DNA of 64,000 nucleotides from Idiomarina seosinensis_A (GCF_044797955.1 NZ_CP085211.1:124001-188000), one strand, 5' to 3'; shown: positions 1-9,860, counted from the first letter of the stretch. Program-made: numbers and translations. The notes: generated by a model not told the origin, from the letters alone.

Positions 1-1
1 C

Positions 2-1015
2 GCACTTCTAATGTATTTTTCCATGGTGATCAACGAGAGCTTGGTCGCGCGAACGTTTGCTTCTTATACCAGCCAACTTATTCCTTTTGATGGGCAATGG
101 CTTATTCCGCTACTGGCTGTTGCTTTATTGCTTTTTGCTTTCCTCATCAATATTTTAAGTAATGAGTTTATTCAAACTTTTTCTTTTTTCATGGCATTTG
201 TGAAAGCGGCAGGCCTGGTGGTTTTAGCCGCTGGGGGTCTTTGGGCTTCGGGTGTCCAATTTGAGTCAATTTCTGTTCTTCCAGAAGAAGCAACAACAGG
301 TGGGGTTTTAGCAGGTATTGCTTTGAGCATCCTGGCGTATAAAGGTTTCACAACTATAACGAACAGTGGGGGTGAAATTGTCGAGCCGAAGAAAAATGTC
401 GGGCGAGCTATTATTATCTCATTGGTAATGTGTACCGGCATTTACGTTTTAGTCACACTTGCCGTTGGCTCTAGCTTATCGATCAGTGAAATTGTTAAAG
501 CAAAAGATTACTCTCTTGCTGAGGCGGCAAAGCCAGTTTATGGCGAAGTCGGGCTATGGGTGACTGTAGCGTTCGCAATAGTGGCAACTGTTTCTGGCGT
601 TATAGCCAGCGCTTTCGCGGTGTCCAGAATGTTGGCAATGCTAACGAATATGAAGTTGGTGCCGCACAGTCACTTTGGTATGCCGGGGACAATCCAAAAG
701 CATACGCTTGTTTATACCATTGTCATGGCAATGGTCCTGTCAGTATTTTTCGATTTAAGCCGGATAGCTTCGCTCGGTGCGATTTTTTATATTGTTATGG
801 ATATAGCTATTCATTGGGGAGTGCTAAGGCATCTCAGGCACGAGGTTAATGCCAATATTTATATACTACTTAGTGCCATAGTGTTGGATATTATCGTCTT
901 GGTCGCTTTTGTCTGGATAAAATGGAACAGTGATCCACTTGTTATATGGGCGTCACTAATAGGAATGGCACTGATAGCAGCTGGCGAAGTGCTGTTTTTA
1001 CGTAAAAAGCGATGA
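2..1015 (+). CDS. APC-family amino acid permease, C-terminal part (cut by window edge)
   Basis: The reading frame is open through the left edge of the window, so the true start lies upstream; the first internal Met is at base 11. About 335 residues are visible, whereas APC-family permeases usually have 430 to 450, so the first two or three membrane helices are missing. The visible part shows about nine hydrophobic segments, a Gly-rich loop with GIALSILAYKGF followed by GGEIVEPKKN, which resembles the cytoplasmic loop typical of amino acid/polyamine antiporters, and a basic C-terminus ending LRKKR. It should import amino acids or exchange them across the inner membrane. The substrate cannot be read from sequence. 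Confidence 0.75.
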   Translation, partial: ALLMYFSMVINESLVARTFASYTSQLIPFDGQWLIPLLAVALLLFAFLINILSNEFIQTFSFFMAFVKAAGLVVLAAGGLWASGVQFESISVLPEEATTGGVLAGIALSILAYKGFTTITNSGGEIVEPKKNVGRAIIISLVMCTGIYVLVTLAVGSSLSISEIVKAKDYSLAEAAKPVYGEVGLWVTVAFAIVATVSGVIASAFAVSRMLAMLTNMKLVPHSHFGMPGTIQKHTLVYTIVMAMVLSVFFDLSRIASLGAIFYIVMDIAIHWGVLRHLRHEVNANIYILLSAIVLDIIVLVAFVWIKWNSDPLVIWASLIGMALIAAGEVLFLRKKR

Positions 1016-1065
1016 TCTGGACTTTTGTGGGCGTCTGCCAGAGCCAGCTATAGCAAAAACGCCGA

Positions 1066-2001
1066 TTAATCAGCACAAAGGTGCAAAGTCTCGGTTGAAT
1101 AGGCGATCAGAGTCGGGCATTCGGCGATGAAAGCGGCGCCCACCAGCATAGCGGGACCATCGGCGATGCCAAGTACTTCGAATACAGGTAAATCCGCAAT
1201 TTTAACATTCATTGCCGGGTAGCAGCGCGATCCGATGCATAGATTGCTAACCGCAGCGGTGTAGCTTTCTGTGCCACGACCATCGATGCCGCGGGATCCG
1301 CCTTCTTTTATGGCGACTTCATTGCTTTCCGTCGATAGCCCGGCAAGGCTAGCTGAGCGCCAATTAAGAGTACCAACGCGCGCAGCACTATCGAGTACGG
1401 CGGCAACAGGTTGGCCGTCGAGCATCACATTAAATTGTACGAAACCTGGCTGAATACCGGCGTGAAAGTCGAGGCCAAGTTCACTGACACCTAAATCCGA
1501 GTAGGAAGCTGGACTTTGGAAAAGCGTGAGGGCTGCGCCGGGTACATCAATTGCGACATCAAAGCGAGACAGCACATCAACCCCCAGAATACCTTCGACT
1601 TGCCGACCATTATATTCACGGAACGCGCTGACATCAGCGACTACCGCATTCACGTCGTCCACAGCCAGGTGGGCTAGCTTCAGCCCTCGCAGTGTAACTA
1701 CTTCCATCACTATCGAGCCGGTTGCTCCCTGAACCTCAAGCTGGTCGATATCCGCAGCAGCAAGGCTCAGTTTGTCACGCAGACTGCTAGAGATTACGGA
1801 CTTTCCAGCGGCGGTGTCGAGAATGAAGTAATGTTTTCCAGCCCCTTCGATTTGGATGGGGACAAGGATGCGCTCCTCCAAATAGCTAATGGGAAGACGA
1901 ACCGACTCTGCCGCAAAGGCAGAGGCGGTCATAAAAAGTAACAAGGCGGCAGACAGCAGGCCGAACCGAAGATTTAACACATTGCTAATTGTCGTTATCA
2001 T
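1066..2001 (-). CDS. Retropepsin-like aspartyl protease family protein, exported
   Basis: 311 residues with an N-terminal signal sequence (hydrophobic 13-30, AFA before AES). Two half-sites of an aspartic protease are visible: D62-T-A in YFILDTAAGKS followed by the hydrophobic-ILG motif near 138-140, and a second D204-S-A in AAVLDSAAR. This is the tandem pepsin-like arrangement seen in secreted bacterial clan AA proteins. The first motif DTA is close to canonical DTG/DSG, so activity is plausible but unproven. Its ATG lies 17 bases inside the end of the upstream S9 peptidase gene, implying translational coupling. A periplasmic or surface role in peptide turnover is inferred. Confidence 0.7.
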   Translation of the reverse strand: MITTISNVLNLRFGLLSAALLLFMTASAFAAESVRLPISYLEERILVPIQIEGAGKHYFILDTAAGKSVISSSLRDKLSLAAADIDQLEVQGATGSIVMEVVTLRGLKLAHLAVDDVNAVVADVSAFREYNGRQVEGILGVDVLSRFDVAIDVPGAALTLFQSPASYSDLGVSELGLDFHAGIQPGFVQFNVMLDGQPVAAVLDSAARVGTLNWRSASLAGLSTESNEVAIKEGGSRGIDGRGTESYTAAVSNLCIGSRCYPAMNVKIADLPVFEVLGIADGPAMLVGAAFIAECPTLIAYSTETLHLCAD

Positions 2002-4030
2002 TAGCTTTTAGTTCCGGATCATATTTCTCAAACCAGTCCCGAGTCATTAACTGAGTGCGCAAATAATTTGAAGGAATTGACCCTGTTCCGTGATACTCGC
2101 CCTTCATAGCGACTAAACGGGTTGGTACCCCGCGGATTTTTAGCGCTGAAAAGTATTGTTCTGCCTCTTCAAAGGGTGTTCTGAGATCTTTGTCGCCTGT
2201 CATTAACAGCACTGGTGTATTGACTTTACCCACCATTTGCAGAGTAGAGTCTTTTAGCCAATCTTCGGGATTTTCCCAAAAAGGCTCATCGAAAAAGCGG
2301 TGAACCCAAGCCGGCACGTCAGAGTAGCCCGCCATAGCGATCCAGCTGGTAACCGGGCAACGTGAGACTGCGCTTTTAAATCGATCCGTAACAGCCACTA
2401 AGTACGTTGTTAAAACGCCGCCGCCTGAGCAACCGGTTACAAATAAGCGATTCGGATCAACGGCTCCGGTGTCGATAGCGGCATCGACGCCATTAAGCAA
2501 ATCCGCTCCATCCCGAGGGCCGGGATACATCCCCTGAATGGCGTTAGCGAACTCGGCGCCATAACCTGTGCTACCCCGGGGGTTGGTATATAACACTACG
2601 TAGCCGTTCGCAGCAAAATCCTGAAAGGTAAAGTTAAAGCCGTTGTTATACATAGCGTGTGGGCCGCCATGTATATATAACACCATGGGATAGCGTTTAC
2701 CTTCCTGATAATCTGGTGGCATCACCATCCAGCCTTGTACGCGGGTATCATCGGTGCTATCGAACCAAATCTCCCTGACTTCGCCAAAATTGCTGTTGGC
2801 AAAGATGTCTTCGTTAAGTTTAGTCAATTGTTGCGAAACGGCGTTAGCGCCGATATAAACGTCTGCAGGCTGCTGCCCGGCTGAGCGTGTGTAGCCTAAT
2901 GTTCCGTCATTTGCGATGGAGTCCAGCTGGACAACTTGTTCACCCGAGGTTATCGACTCTACTTTGCCAGCTAAGTTGGTGCGATGTACGTTGACACTGC
3001 CGTGCTTCCCGTAGGTAAAGTATACAGCTTCTGAGTTTGAGCCCCACAAGACAGTTTCTGGTGGACCGGCCAGATCGCCAACCAAGCGACGCTGATTACT
3101 ACCATCAGCATCCATAATATATAAGTGCGTGTGGCGATAGGTATCTTCTGCCCATTCCGGAGCCCCGATATAAGCGACATGCTTACCGTCAGGAGATACC
3201 GAGGGTGAGTGGTAGTAACCTTCTTCCGGAGTGATAGGTTCTACTTCACCGGAAGACAGTTTTACGCGATAAATGAGAGATTTAAAAACATCAATATCCG
3301 CATCTTCGCGGGGTTGCCCGTCAAAATAAAGATACTCTCCGTCAGCGCTCCATGATACTTCGCCTCCGGTAGCGATGCCCCCAATTCGGCGCATGGATAC
3401 ATTCCACTCACCTTCGGTGAGTTGTCGTGGGGTTCCACCGTCAGCTGGCACCACAAAAAGGTGATCAAAGCCGGTATTGGTCATCCCAACGCGATCTTGA
3501 CGATAGTGAAGCGTATCCATTACGTAGGGGTCTTCATTCCATTGTGCACCGGGTGGCTTGCCAGGTAACTCCATGCTCCACTTATTGCTTTTAATCGTTC
3601 TTGCAATATAGGCAATGTGTTTACCGTCTGGAGACCAGGCATAATTGCGGGGCTGCAATGCATGATGAGTAATCTGAGACGTTGCTTCAGTGCTGTCCAT
3701 ATAGCGAACAAATAATTGTGCTGAGTCATTATCACCGGCAGAGACATAGGCGATGCGATCTCCTTCCGGCGACCACTTTACGTTACTGCCTTTTAGTAAA
3801 AAAGCGTGCTTTGACCCATCTGGCTTGACTTGCCAGACCTCACTGCGGGATTTGTCGTTAAAAGCATCGATTCCGTTTCGTGTGTAAAGTACCAGACTGG
3901 CATCGGGAGAAAGTTGAACATTGCCTGGCCGTTCAAAGTCGAGCCACTGCTCGGTTTTTATTGGCTCCTTCGCAAACGCGGCGAAGCCAGTTGTTAACGC
4001 AAGCGCGGCGATCAGAATGTGTTTTTTCAT
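1985..4030 (-). CDS. S9 family (acylaminoacyl-peptidase-like) serine peptidase, secreted
   Basis: Start taken at the ATG at 4030 (681 residues), which opens a clean signal peptide (MKKHILIAALALTTGFAAFA); an upstream in-frame TTG at 4051 would add seven polar residues and is less likely. The N-terminal two thirds carries WD40/TolB-like beta-propeller repeats (SPDGKHIAY, SPEGDRIAY, SADGEYLYF). The C-terminal alpha/beta hydrolase has GCSGGG (Ser near 534), GDKD (Asp near 613) and EYHG (His near 646), a complete S9 triad. It should cleave peptides in the periplasm or outside the cell. It overlaps the downstream retropepsin-like gene by 17 bases. Confidence 0.85.
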   Translation of the reverse strand: MKKHILIAALALTTGFAAFAKEPIKTEQWLDFERPGNVQLSPDASLVLYTRNGIDAFNDKSRSEVWQVKPDGSKHAFLLKGSNVKWSPEGDRIAYVSAGDNDSAQLFVRYMDSTEATSQITHHALQPRNYAWSPDGKHIAYIARTIKSNKWSMELPGKPPGAQWNEDPYVMDTLHYRQDRVGMTNTGFDHLFVVPADGGTPRQLTEGEWNVSMRRIGGIATGGEVSWSADGEYLYFDGQPREDADIDVFKSLIYRVKLSSGEVEPITPEEGYYHSPSVSPDGKHVAYIGAPEWAEDTYRHTHLYIMDADGSNQRRLVGDLAGPPETVLWGSNSEAVYFTYGKHGSVNVHRTNLAGKVESITSGEQVVQLDSIANDGTLGYTRSAGQQPADVYIGANAVSQQLTKLNEDIFANSNFGEVREIWFDSTDDTRVQGWMVMPPDYQEGKRYPMVLYIHGGPHAMYNNGFNFTFQDFAANGYVVLYTNPRGSTGYGAEFANAIQGMYPGPRDGADLLNGVDAAIDTGAVDPNRLFVTGCSGGGVLTTYLVAVTDRFKSAVSRCPVTSWIAMAGYSDVPAWVHRFFDEPFWENPEDWLKDSTLQMVGKVNTPVLLMTGDKDLRTPFEEAEQYFSALKIRGVPTRLVAMKGEYHGTGSIPSNYLRTQLMTRDWFEKYDPELKANDNDN

Positions 4031-4174
4031 ATTATTTTCTTTATTGTCCAAGACGGGGTGTTTAAATTATTAGCAAACCGCTGGTCAATTATCAATCAAT
4101 TGTTGATCCGATGATAACAAAGAACATTCTGGAGCCGTGAAATCGTTATGGGCAAATAAAAAAGCCATTACCGT

Positions 4175-4193
4175 ATTGCGAATCAATCTCATT
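4175..4193. promoter_or_regulatory. Candidate Fur box upstream of the siderophore receptor
   Basis: ATTGCGAATCAATCTCATT matches the palindromic gammaproteobacterial Fur pattern AATGAGAATNATTCTCATT at 15 of 18 fixed positions by eye. It sits 53 bases before the GTG start of a siderophore receptor gene, where iron repression is expected. The assignment rests on consensus knowledge and context, with no computed score. Confidence 0.55.
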
Positions 4194-4245
4194 TGTATTA
4201 TCTTTTGCGCCAATTATTTTTGTGCAAACATAACTGAGGTTGTCT

Positions 4246-6399
4246 GTGAACAAACTGTCAAAAATCGCATTATCTTTAGCATTAACTGGCTTGCCACTAA
4301 GTGTCCTTGCCGAAAGCCCTCAACAGACCGAACAGGTAATGGAGCGCCTGAAAGTAACTGGTGAAAAGGAACAAGGCTATCGCACTTCGGCGGCGGAAGG
4401 GGCAACTAAGCTTGATTTAAGTATTCAGGAAACCCCGCAAACGATCACCGTCATTACCCGCGAGCAAATTGAAGACTTTGGCTTGAATGATATGAATTCA
4501 GTTATCGAAAGTGCCGCGGCGGTTAATGTCGAAAACGTCGAAACTGATCGTGTGTACTATACCTCGCGTGGCTTCGAGTTGAATAACTTTCAGATTGACG
4601 GCCTTGGCCTGCCGTTGATCAACAGTAACACTCATGGCCGGATTGATACGGCGCTTTATGAACGTGTCGAAGTGGTTCATGGCGCAAACGGCATTATGAC
4701 CGGGGTCGGCAGTCCGGCAGCGACGATCAATATGGTTCGTAAGCGGCCAACTTCCGACACTCAAGTCAGCTTAAAGGGACAGCTAGGCTCCTGGAGTCAG
4801 CAGCGTGTTGAGCTGGATGCCTCGGGTAAGTTTAACGACCGTATTCGCGGGCGCTTTGTTGCTGCAACGGACAGTGGTGAGTCTTATTTAGACCGCTACG
4901 AAAATGATACTCAGGTGTTTTATGCCGTGGCGGATTTCGCGTTAACTGACAATGCGTTACTGACAGTTGGCCACAGTGAAACCCGGAGTGACTCAGATGG
5001 CAATATGTGGGGTGCTTTAACGCTCTATTACGGCGACGGCACAGCAACCAATTTTGATGAGTCAACCAATATTGCTGCTGACTGGTCTTTCTGGGATGTG
5101 AGCGAAAGCCGCAGCTTTATCGATTTTGAAGCCGCTCTGTCCGATCAATGGGCTTTGCGTGCAGCCTACAATCGTGTCCGTACTGACGAAGATAGTCAGC
5201 TGTTTTATACCTATCTGGCTGATGCACAAGCAGGCCTGGATCCGGAAACCGGTCTGGGCCTGATTGGCTATGGCAGCGAATACGATCTGGATGATGAGCA
5301 GGATATGCTGGACGTCTATGTCAATGGGAGCTTCTCTGCCTGGGGTCAACTACATGAGGTGGTAATTGGCGCCAATTATTCGCGCCTGGATTATGTTGAT
5401 TCCTCTTTGTATGACTTCCACACTGGCAATGGCTTCCCGGTAATGCCGGCGCTGGATGAGTGGAATGGTGATACCCCGTTACCGGAATTTACTGACGGCC
5501 AGTCGGGAAGTGTTATCGACAATACGCAAAAAGCAATATACGGCCAGGCTCGATTCGCTTTGACGAATGATTTTAAAGTGTTAGTGGGCGGCCGTTATAA
5601 TGACTTTACTACTGACGGAGTGGGCTACGGTGTCGATCAAACCCGTGATGATGCGCAGTTTATTCCTTATTTCGGTGTCACCTACAACGTCAATGACGCT
5701 ATCACAACCTACGCCTCTTATACTGAAACTTTTGTTGCACAGACTGAAGTGAATCGTAATTTCGAGCGTTTGGATCCGTTAACCGGTAAAAACTCAGAGA
5801 TCGGTATTAAGGCTGAGGTTTTTAACCAATCCGCCTTACTGACCGCGGCTTATTTTAATGTCGAGCAGGACAACCTGGCAGTCAGCGACGGTGACGCGGT
5901 GAATCCTGAAACGGATGTTCCGGAGCCCGTTTATCGTGCAGCCGACGGCGTCAGCAGTGATGGTATTGAGTTGTCATTGGCGGGGCAAATTATTGAAGGT
6001 TTGCAGGGTAGCGTGTCAGCAACGGTGTTTGATGTCGATGGCGATAGCTTGATCGAAGATTACACGCCAGAAAAGCTATTCCGTACCTCACTGACTTACC
6101 AGTTGCCGACATTGCCGCAACTAAAAATTGGCGCCTCTTATCAATGGCAGGATAAGACCTCGCGCGCACAGGGTCCAGTGGGTGATATGTACGCCAACAC
6201 TGGTGAAACCATTGTTACCCGCCAGCCGGCTTATGGCTTGTTGGGGCTAATGGCGAGCTATCAGGTTACCGACAACCTGAGTGTTCGGATTAATGGCTAT
6301 AACCTGACCGACGAAAAATACTTGAACAGTTTGTACTGGGCACAAGGTTTTTATGGCGCGCCTGCAAACTATTCAGCAACGGTCAAATACAGCTTTTAA
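4246..6399 (+). CDS. TonB-dependent siderophore receptor (FhuE/FpvA type)
   Basis: GTG start at 4246 chosen because TGAGGT lies six bases upstream and it opens a signal peptide (NKLSKIALSLALTG...VLA). A TTG six bases earlier abuts the GAGG and is less likely. The plug domain follows: ETPQTITVITREQIEDFGL, then YTSRGF, IDGLG, YERVEVVHGANGIMTG and SPAATINMVRKRPT, all hallmarks of ferric-siderophore receptors. The rest alternates as a 22-strand barrel and ends in YSATVKYSF, with the terminal Phe of outer membrane proteins. No extra signalling domain is visible at the N-terminus. It should take up a ferric siderophore using TonB energy. It is followed four bases later by a PepSY membrane protein. 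Confidence 0.9.
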   Translation: MNKLSKIALSLALTGLPLSVLAESPQQTEQVMERLKVTGEKEQGYRTSAAEGATKLDLSIQETPQTITVITREQIEDFGLNDMNSVIESAAAVNVENVETDRVYYTSRGFELNNFQIDGLGLPLINSNTHGRIDTALYERVEVVHGANGIMTGVGSPAATINMVRKRPTSDTQVSLKGQLGSWSQQRVELDASGKFNDRIRGRFVAATDSGESYLDRYENDTQVFYAVADFALTDNALLTVGHSETRSDSDGNMWGALTLYYGDGTATNFDESTNIAADWSFWDVSESRSFIDFEAALSDQWALRAAYNRVRTDEDSQLFYTYLADAQAGLDPETGLGLIGYGSEYDLDDEQDMLDVYVNGSFSAWGQLHEVVIGANYSRLDYVDSSLYDFHTGNGFPVMPALDEWNGDTPLPEFTDGQSGSVIDNTQKAIYGQARFALTNDFKVLVGGRYNDFTTDGVGYGVDQTRDDAQFIPYFGVTYNVNDAITTYASYTETFVAQTEVNRNFERLDPLTGKNSEIGIKAEVFNQSALLTAAYFNVEQDNLAVSDGDAVNPETDVPEPVYRAADGVSSDGIELSLAGQIIEGLQGSVSATVFDVDGDSLIEDYTPEKLFRTSLTYQLPTLPQLKIGASYQWQDKTSRAQGPVGDMYANTGETIVTRQPAYGLLGLMASYQVTDNLSVRINGYNLTDEKYLNSLYWAQGFYGAPANYSATVKYSF

Positions 6400-6402
6400 T
6401 CT

Positions 6403-7515
6403 ATGAAAAAACAACTCCATAAAATTCATGGTTGGACCGGGATCATATTAATGATCCCGTTTCTTATTGTCTGTCTGACTGGCAGCATTGTGGTGTTCAA
6501 AACTGAACTGGACGCGTGGTTGATGCCAGAATTGGCAACCGTCGACGCTAACGGGCGTGAGCGCATGCCCTTTGATGTGCTGACCGATCGGATTAACCAT
6601 CAGCTGCCCGATTATGAAATTGGCAGCTGGGAGATCTTTCCCGCGGGATATTCCGAAGCTGATCGGATTTTTGTGATAAAAGAGGGTACTGACGAATGGC
6701 ATAAGGCTCATCTAAACCCTTATACGGGTGAGCTTCTTAGTCAGCCGACTGAGTCGGGACATTATCTGACCGACTGGCTGGTAGAGCTGCACTACACTTT
6801 GCTACTGAATGACATCGACGGGCTGGAAGAACAGCTGGGTGTTATTATCAGCTTTGTACTGTCAATATTTTTGGTTTTTATGGGGATCTCCGGGTTGGTT
6901 ATCTACCGGCGATTTTGGGCCCGCCTGTTTACCCTCCGCTGGGATCAGCGCTTGTTAGTGGTATTTAGCGATCTACATAAAATGGGGGGTACTCTAGCGT
7001 CACCTATCCTATTAGTTATTGGTATAACCGGCGGCTACTATAGCGGCTTAATCTACTACGAGGAGTGGAAAGAGCACAGTGCCGGCGAACAGCATCACAT
7101 CATGCAGGAACGTCTGTATGCCGACTCAGTTAATATTGATGCGTTGGTAGAGAATAGTCGTGACTACATAGACGGGTTTAATCCTACTTACCTGTTGTTT
7201 CCGTATGAGCCGGAATTTCCGTTTACGGTATTTGGTCGCGCACCGACAGCCAATCCATTGCTGAGCAACTATGGCAGTGTGGTTAACTTTGATGCCCAAA
7301 CCGGTGAGTACCTGAGTACCTATAACCTGAACGAGCAAGGAGTTTTGGCGAAAACACTGGATAGTACCAGGCGGCTGCATTTTGGCACATTTGCCGGCTT
7401 GACGACTAAAATCATCTGGTGCGTAGTGGGTCTGGTCCCACTGTTGCTTGCCGTTACAGGCGGCTATCTTTGGTGGCAACGGCGCTCTAAGCGAGCGCGA
7501 AAATCACGATCATAA
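6403..7515 (+). CDS. PepSY-associated TM protein (PiuB/FpvG-like, ferric siderophore reduction)
   Basis: 370 residues with four main membrane helices: near 10-32, 148-168, 195-215 and 338-358. Conserved His residues flank the helices (HKIHGWTGI, ELHYTLLL, SDLHKMGG, RLHFGTFAG), as in PepSY-TM proteins that hold haem and reduce ferric siderophores at the inner membrane. A large periplasmic PepSY-containing loop lies between helices 1 and 2. The gene starts three bases after the siderophore receptor stop, so the two are co-transcribed and probably share the Fur box. The reductase role is inferred from family and neighbour. Confidence 0.8.
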   Translation: MKKQLHKIHGWTGIILMIPFLIVCLTGSIVVFKTELDAWLMPELATVDANGRERMPFDVLTDRINHQLPDYEIGSWEIFPAGYSEADRIFVIKEGTDEWHKAHLNPYTGELLSQPTESGHYLTDWLVELHYTLLLNDIDGLEEQLGVIISFVLSIFLVFMGISGLVIYRRFWARLFTLRWDQRLLVVFSDLHKMGGTLASPILLVIGITGGYYSGLIYYEEWKEHSAGEQHHIMQERLYADSVNIDALVENSRDYIDGFNPTYLLFPYEPEFPFTVFGRAPTANPLLSNYGSVVNFDAQTGEYLSTYNLNEQGVLAKTLDSTRRLHFGTFAGLTTKIIWCVVGLVPLLLAVTGGYLWWQRRSKRARKSRS

Positions 7516-7522
7516 AAGTCGG

Positions 7523-8318
7523 CTAAGACCGGGGTTCAGATAACCGGATAATGGGTTTTATTGTTACCCCGTTTTGCTGATCTGCAAGCGCGCTATTAAT
7601 CTCGTCGAGAGAGTAAAAGCGGACCAGCTTCTGCAGCGGGAAGCGGCCCTCCATAATTAGCTCAACGAGTTGCGGGATGAACTGCTGCGGCTGACTATCG
7701 CCCTGAGTTACGCCGCGGATCGAAATGCCGCGCTTTAGCAGTGCTCCCAGATTAACGGGAAGCACCGCATCATTGGCGGCAGCGGTAACAATGGCGAGCT
7801 TACCACGCAGAGCAAGCGCTTCGAGTACCTGCTCGATCACCTCGGTAACGCCACTGGTATCCAGGGCTGTATCCACTGACCCGGCCGTTACCGCGCTGAT
7901 TTTATCCTGCACAGACTCACTGCCGGCAGGATCGATCACATGGTGTGCGCCAAGCTCCAGGGCCAGTTTGCGCCGTTCTGCATTTGGCTCAATGACGACA
8001 ATAGGCCGACAAGCCTTTACGGCAATTCGCACAGGCACCACAAAAATTAAAACTAATAACAACGGGATCACCCGGCGCTACAGAAGAAACGTGACTGCCG
8101 ACGCGCTCTACAATTCCGGCCCCCTCATGCCCCAGAACAAACGGGGCTGGTAACTCAACAGAGCCATCACGGACGCTTATGTCAGTATGACAGACCCCTG
8201 TCGCCGTCAGACGCACCAGTACTTCATCATCACGCAGCGACGGCTCACAAATTTTTTCCAGCTGTGCCTCTTGCTTATTTGCATGAAAAACGGCCGCTAC
8301 AAAACGTGATTCAGTCAT
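7523..8318 (-). pseudogene. Zn-dependent alcohol dehydrogenase (aryl-alcohol/XylB-like), internal deletion and frameshift
   Basis: Two reading frames make one broken gene. The upstream piece (8318 to 7989, 109 residues) has the catalytic zinc motifs CHTD and GHE and all four structural-zinc Cys (CGACANCRKGLSAYC), then stops. The downstream piece (frame of 8071 to 7523) resumes in a different frame at IVVIEPNAERRKLALELGAHHVIDP, the second half of the NAD-binding fold, and runs to the normal C-terminus. Compared with the roughly 366-residue family, about 95 residues are missing, including the end of the catalytic domain and the GxGxxG nucleotide loop. The joint lies near 7995-8005. No functional enzyme is expected unless this is an assembly error. 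Confidence 0.8.
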
Positions 8319-8368
8319 TGGAAACTCCCTGAAATATATACTGGTTTATATCGTTAAAATATTTTTTT

Positions 8369-8998
8369 TTAGTGAGGCGGAAACAGGCGTTTAAAAATAA
8401 AATGTGACGGCGTATAAATCAGCAGGATAAAGCCAGCCGTCAGCAAAGGAAGATAAACCAGCGGCGATAAGGAAGTACGCTGTTCACCGAAACCATACAC
8501 CCAATTAATATTTTGCTCTGGCCCGCTAAGAAGATAAGTTAGCGGTATGACGATTAACGCGATAATAATCTGCAGCGGGTAAGCCCGCTTGTCGTAGCCG
8601 TACTTTATCAGCATCAGCAGCAGCACTGGCGGTAAGGCCAAGTGAAAAGTCGCTGATAATAACTTAATTAGCCCGGCAGTATCATCCTTAAACATATATA
8701 GAGCTACCTGAGTCAGTTGTCCGCCAGAGAAAAAATCAGCAGCCCAGGAGAGCTCCAGCAGCAGCACGGCAACTGCCATGGTACTGGCAATTAAGCGGTT
8801 TTCCAGCCAAAGTGCCGGCACCATAAGAATCAGAGCTATATCCGAAAACCATAAAAAGTTAGTCGGCCCAAGCCTATGCCAGTAAACCGGTATAATGATT
8901 AGTGTCATTATGGTGTAGGCGATTTTCAGCCATAAAGGAATTCGCTGCTGTCCTGCCATATAACCCGCCCTTTGTTCATCTGTACTAAGGTTAGTCAT
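8369..8998 (-). CDS. Conserved multi-pass inner membrane protein of unknown function
   Basis: 209 residues with about six hydrophobic helices. A conserved-looking stretch HRLGPTNFLWFSDIALILMVPALWLENRL near residues 41-70 resembles a family of uncharacterised membrane-associated proteins; no catalytic motif is visible. The start ATG at 8998 has a weak ribosome site; MAGQQRIPLW at residue 14 is an alternative. It lies 50 bases upstream of the broken dehydrogenase on the same strand and diverges from the ZIP transporter gene. Function unknown. Confidence 0.65.
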   Translation of the reverse strand: MTNLSTDEQRAGYMAGQQRIPLWLKIAYTIMTLIIIPVYWHRLGPTNFLWFSDIALILMVPALWLENRLIASTMAVAVLLLELSWAADFFSGGQLTQVALYMFKDDTAGLIKLLSATFHLALPPVLLLMLIKYGYDKRAYPLQIIIALIVIPLTYLLSGPEQNINWVYGFGEQRTSLSPLVYLPLLTAGFILLIYTPSHFIFKRLFPPH

Positions 8999-9116
8999 GA
9001 GTTAAGCTTATACAAAAAACAGCAACACATTAAATTAGCGGTGCAAATTTTCGTATTTGCAGTCTGCGACACGCTATATATAGTGATGGGTAGCCAGAGA
9101 AAGTCGGGGAGCCAGG

Positions 9117-9860
9117 ATGGCATTAGAAGTTACACTACTAACGGTCTTTTTTGCGGCGTTGATTACCGCTTTGACCACTGGTCTGGGCGCCATACCGCTG
9201 GCCTTTAGTAAAAATATTGGTAAAAAGTGGCTCAGCATTGGCGCAGCAACGGCTTCCGGATTGATGCTGGCGGCAAGCCATGGGCTTATCGAAGAAGGCA
9301 TGAGAAAAGATCAGTGGCTGACTGCAGCCGGCATCCTCATTGGTCTGGTTCTTGTTTATTGGGCGTTTCGCTGGATTGATCAGAAAGGCGGCCCCGATGT
9401 CAGCGAATTAAATGAGGCGGATGCAAAAAAAGCTTTACTCATTGTGGGGGTAATGACAGCGCACTCTTTTGCCGAAGGTATTGGAGTTGGCGTTTCCTAT
9501 GGCGGTGGCGAAGAGCTGGGAATTTTTATTACCGCAGCGATTGCGGTACATAATATTCCTGAAGGTCTGGCTATTTCTCTTATTCTGGTACCGCGGGGGA
9601 TTAGCGTAATAAAAGCCAGTGGCTGGAGTATTTTTAGCAGCCTGCCGCAGCCATTGTTGGCGATTCCCGCGTTTTTATTTGTCAGTATTTTCAAACCCTT
9701 TCTTCCCATCGGCTTAGGTTTGGCAGCTGGTGCTATGATTTGGATGATATTTGCCGAGCTTTTACCTGATGCCAGTAAGGAGCTTGAGCCGGCAACTATC
9801 GGTTTAATTGTCGTTTTTGCTTTTTTATGCATGACCCTATTTCAGATTTCTATACAGTAA
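9117..9860 (+). CDS. ZIP-family divalent metal transporter
   Basis: 247 residues, about eight membrane helices. The ZIP signature is clear: HSFAEGIGVGVSY in helix 4 and HNIPEGLAIS in helix 5, with the His and Glu metal ligands intact. The cytoplasmic loop between helices 3 and 4 is short and lacks a His-rich stretch (DQKGGPDVSELNEADAKKA). It should import Zn, Fe or Mn. The gene is first in a tight run with egtB, egtD, a phzF-like gene and trxC; egtB begins 21 bases after its stop. EgtB needs iron, so a metal-supply role is possible but inferred. Confidence 0.85.
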   Translation: MALEVTLLTVFFAALITALTTGLGAIPLAFSKNIGKKWLSIGAATASGLMLAASHGLIEEGMRKDQWLTAAGILIGLVLVYWAFRWIDQKGGPDVSELNEADAKKALLIVGVMTAHSFAEGIGVGVSYGGGEELGIFITAAIAVHNIPEGLAISLILVPRGISVIKASGWSIFSSLPQPLLAIPAFLFVSIFKPFLPIGLGLAAGAMIWMIFAELLPDASKELEPATIGLIVVFAFLCMTLFQISIQ

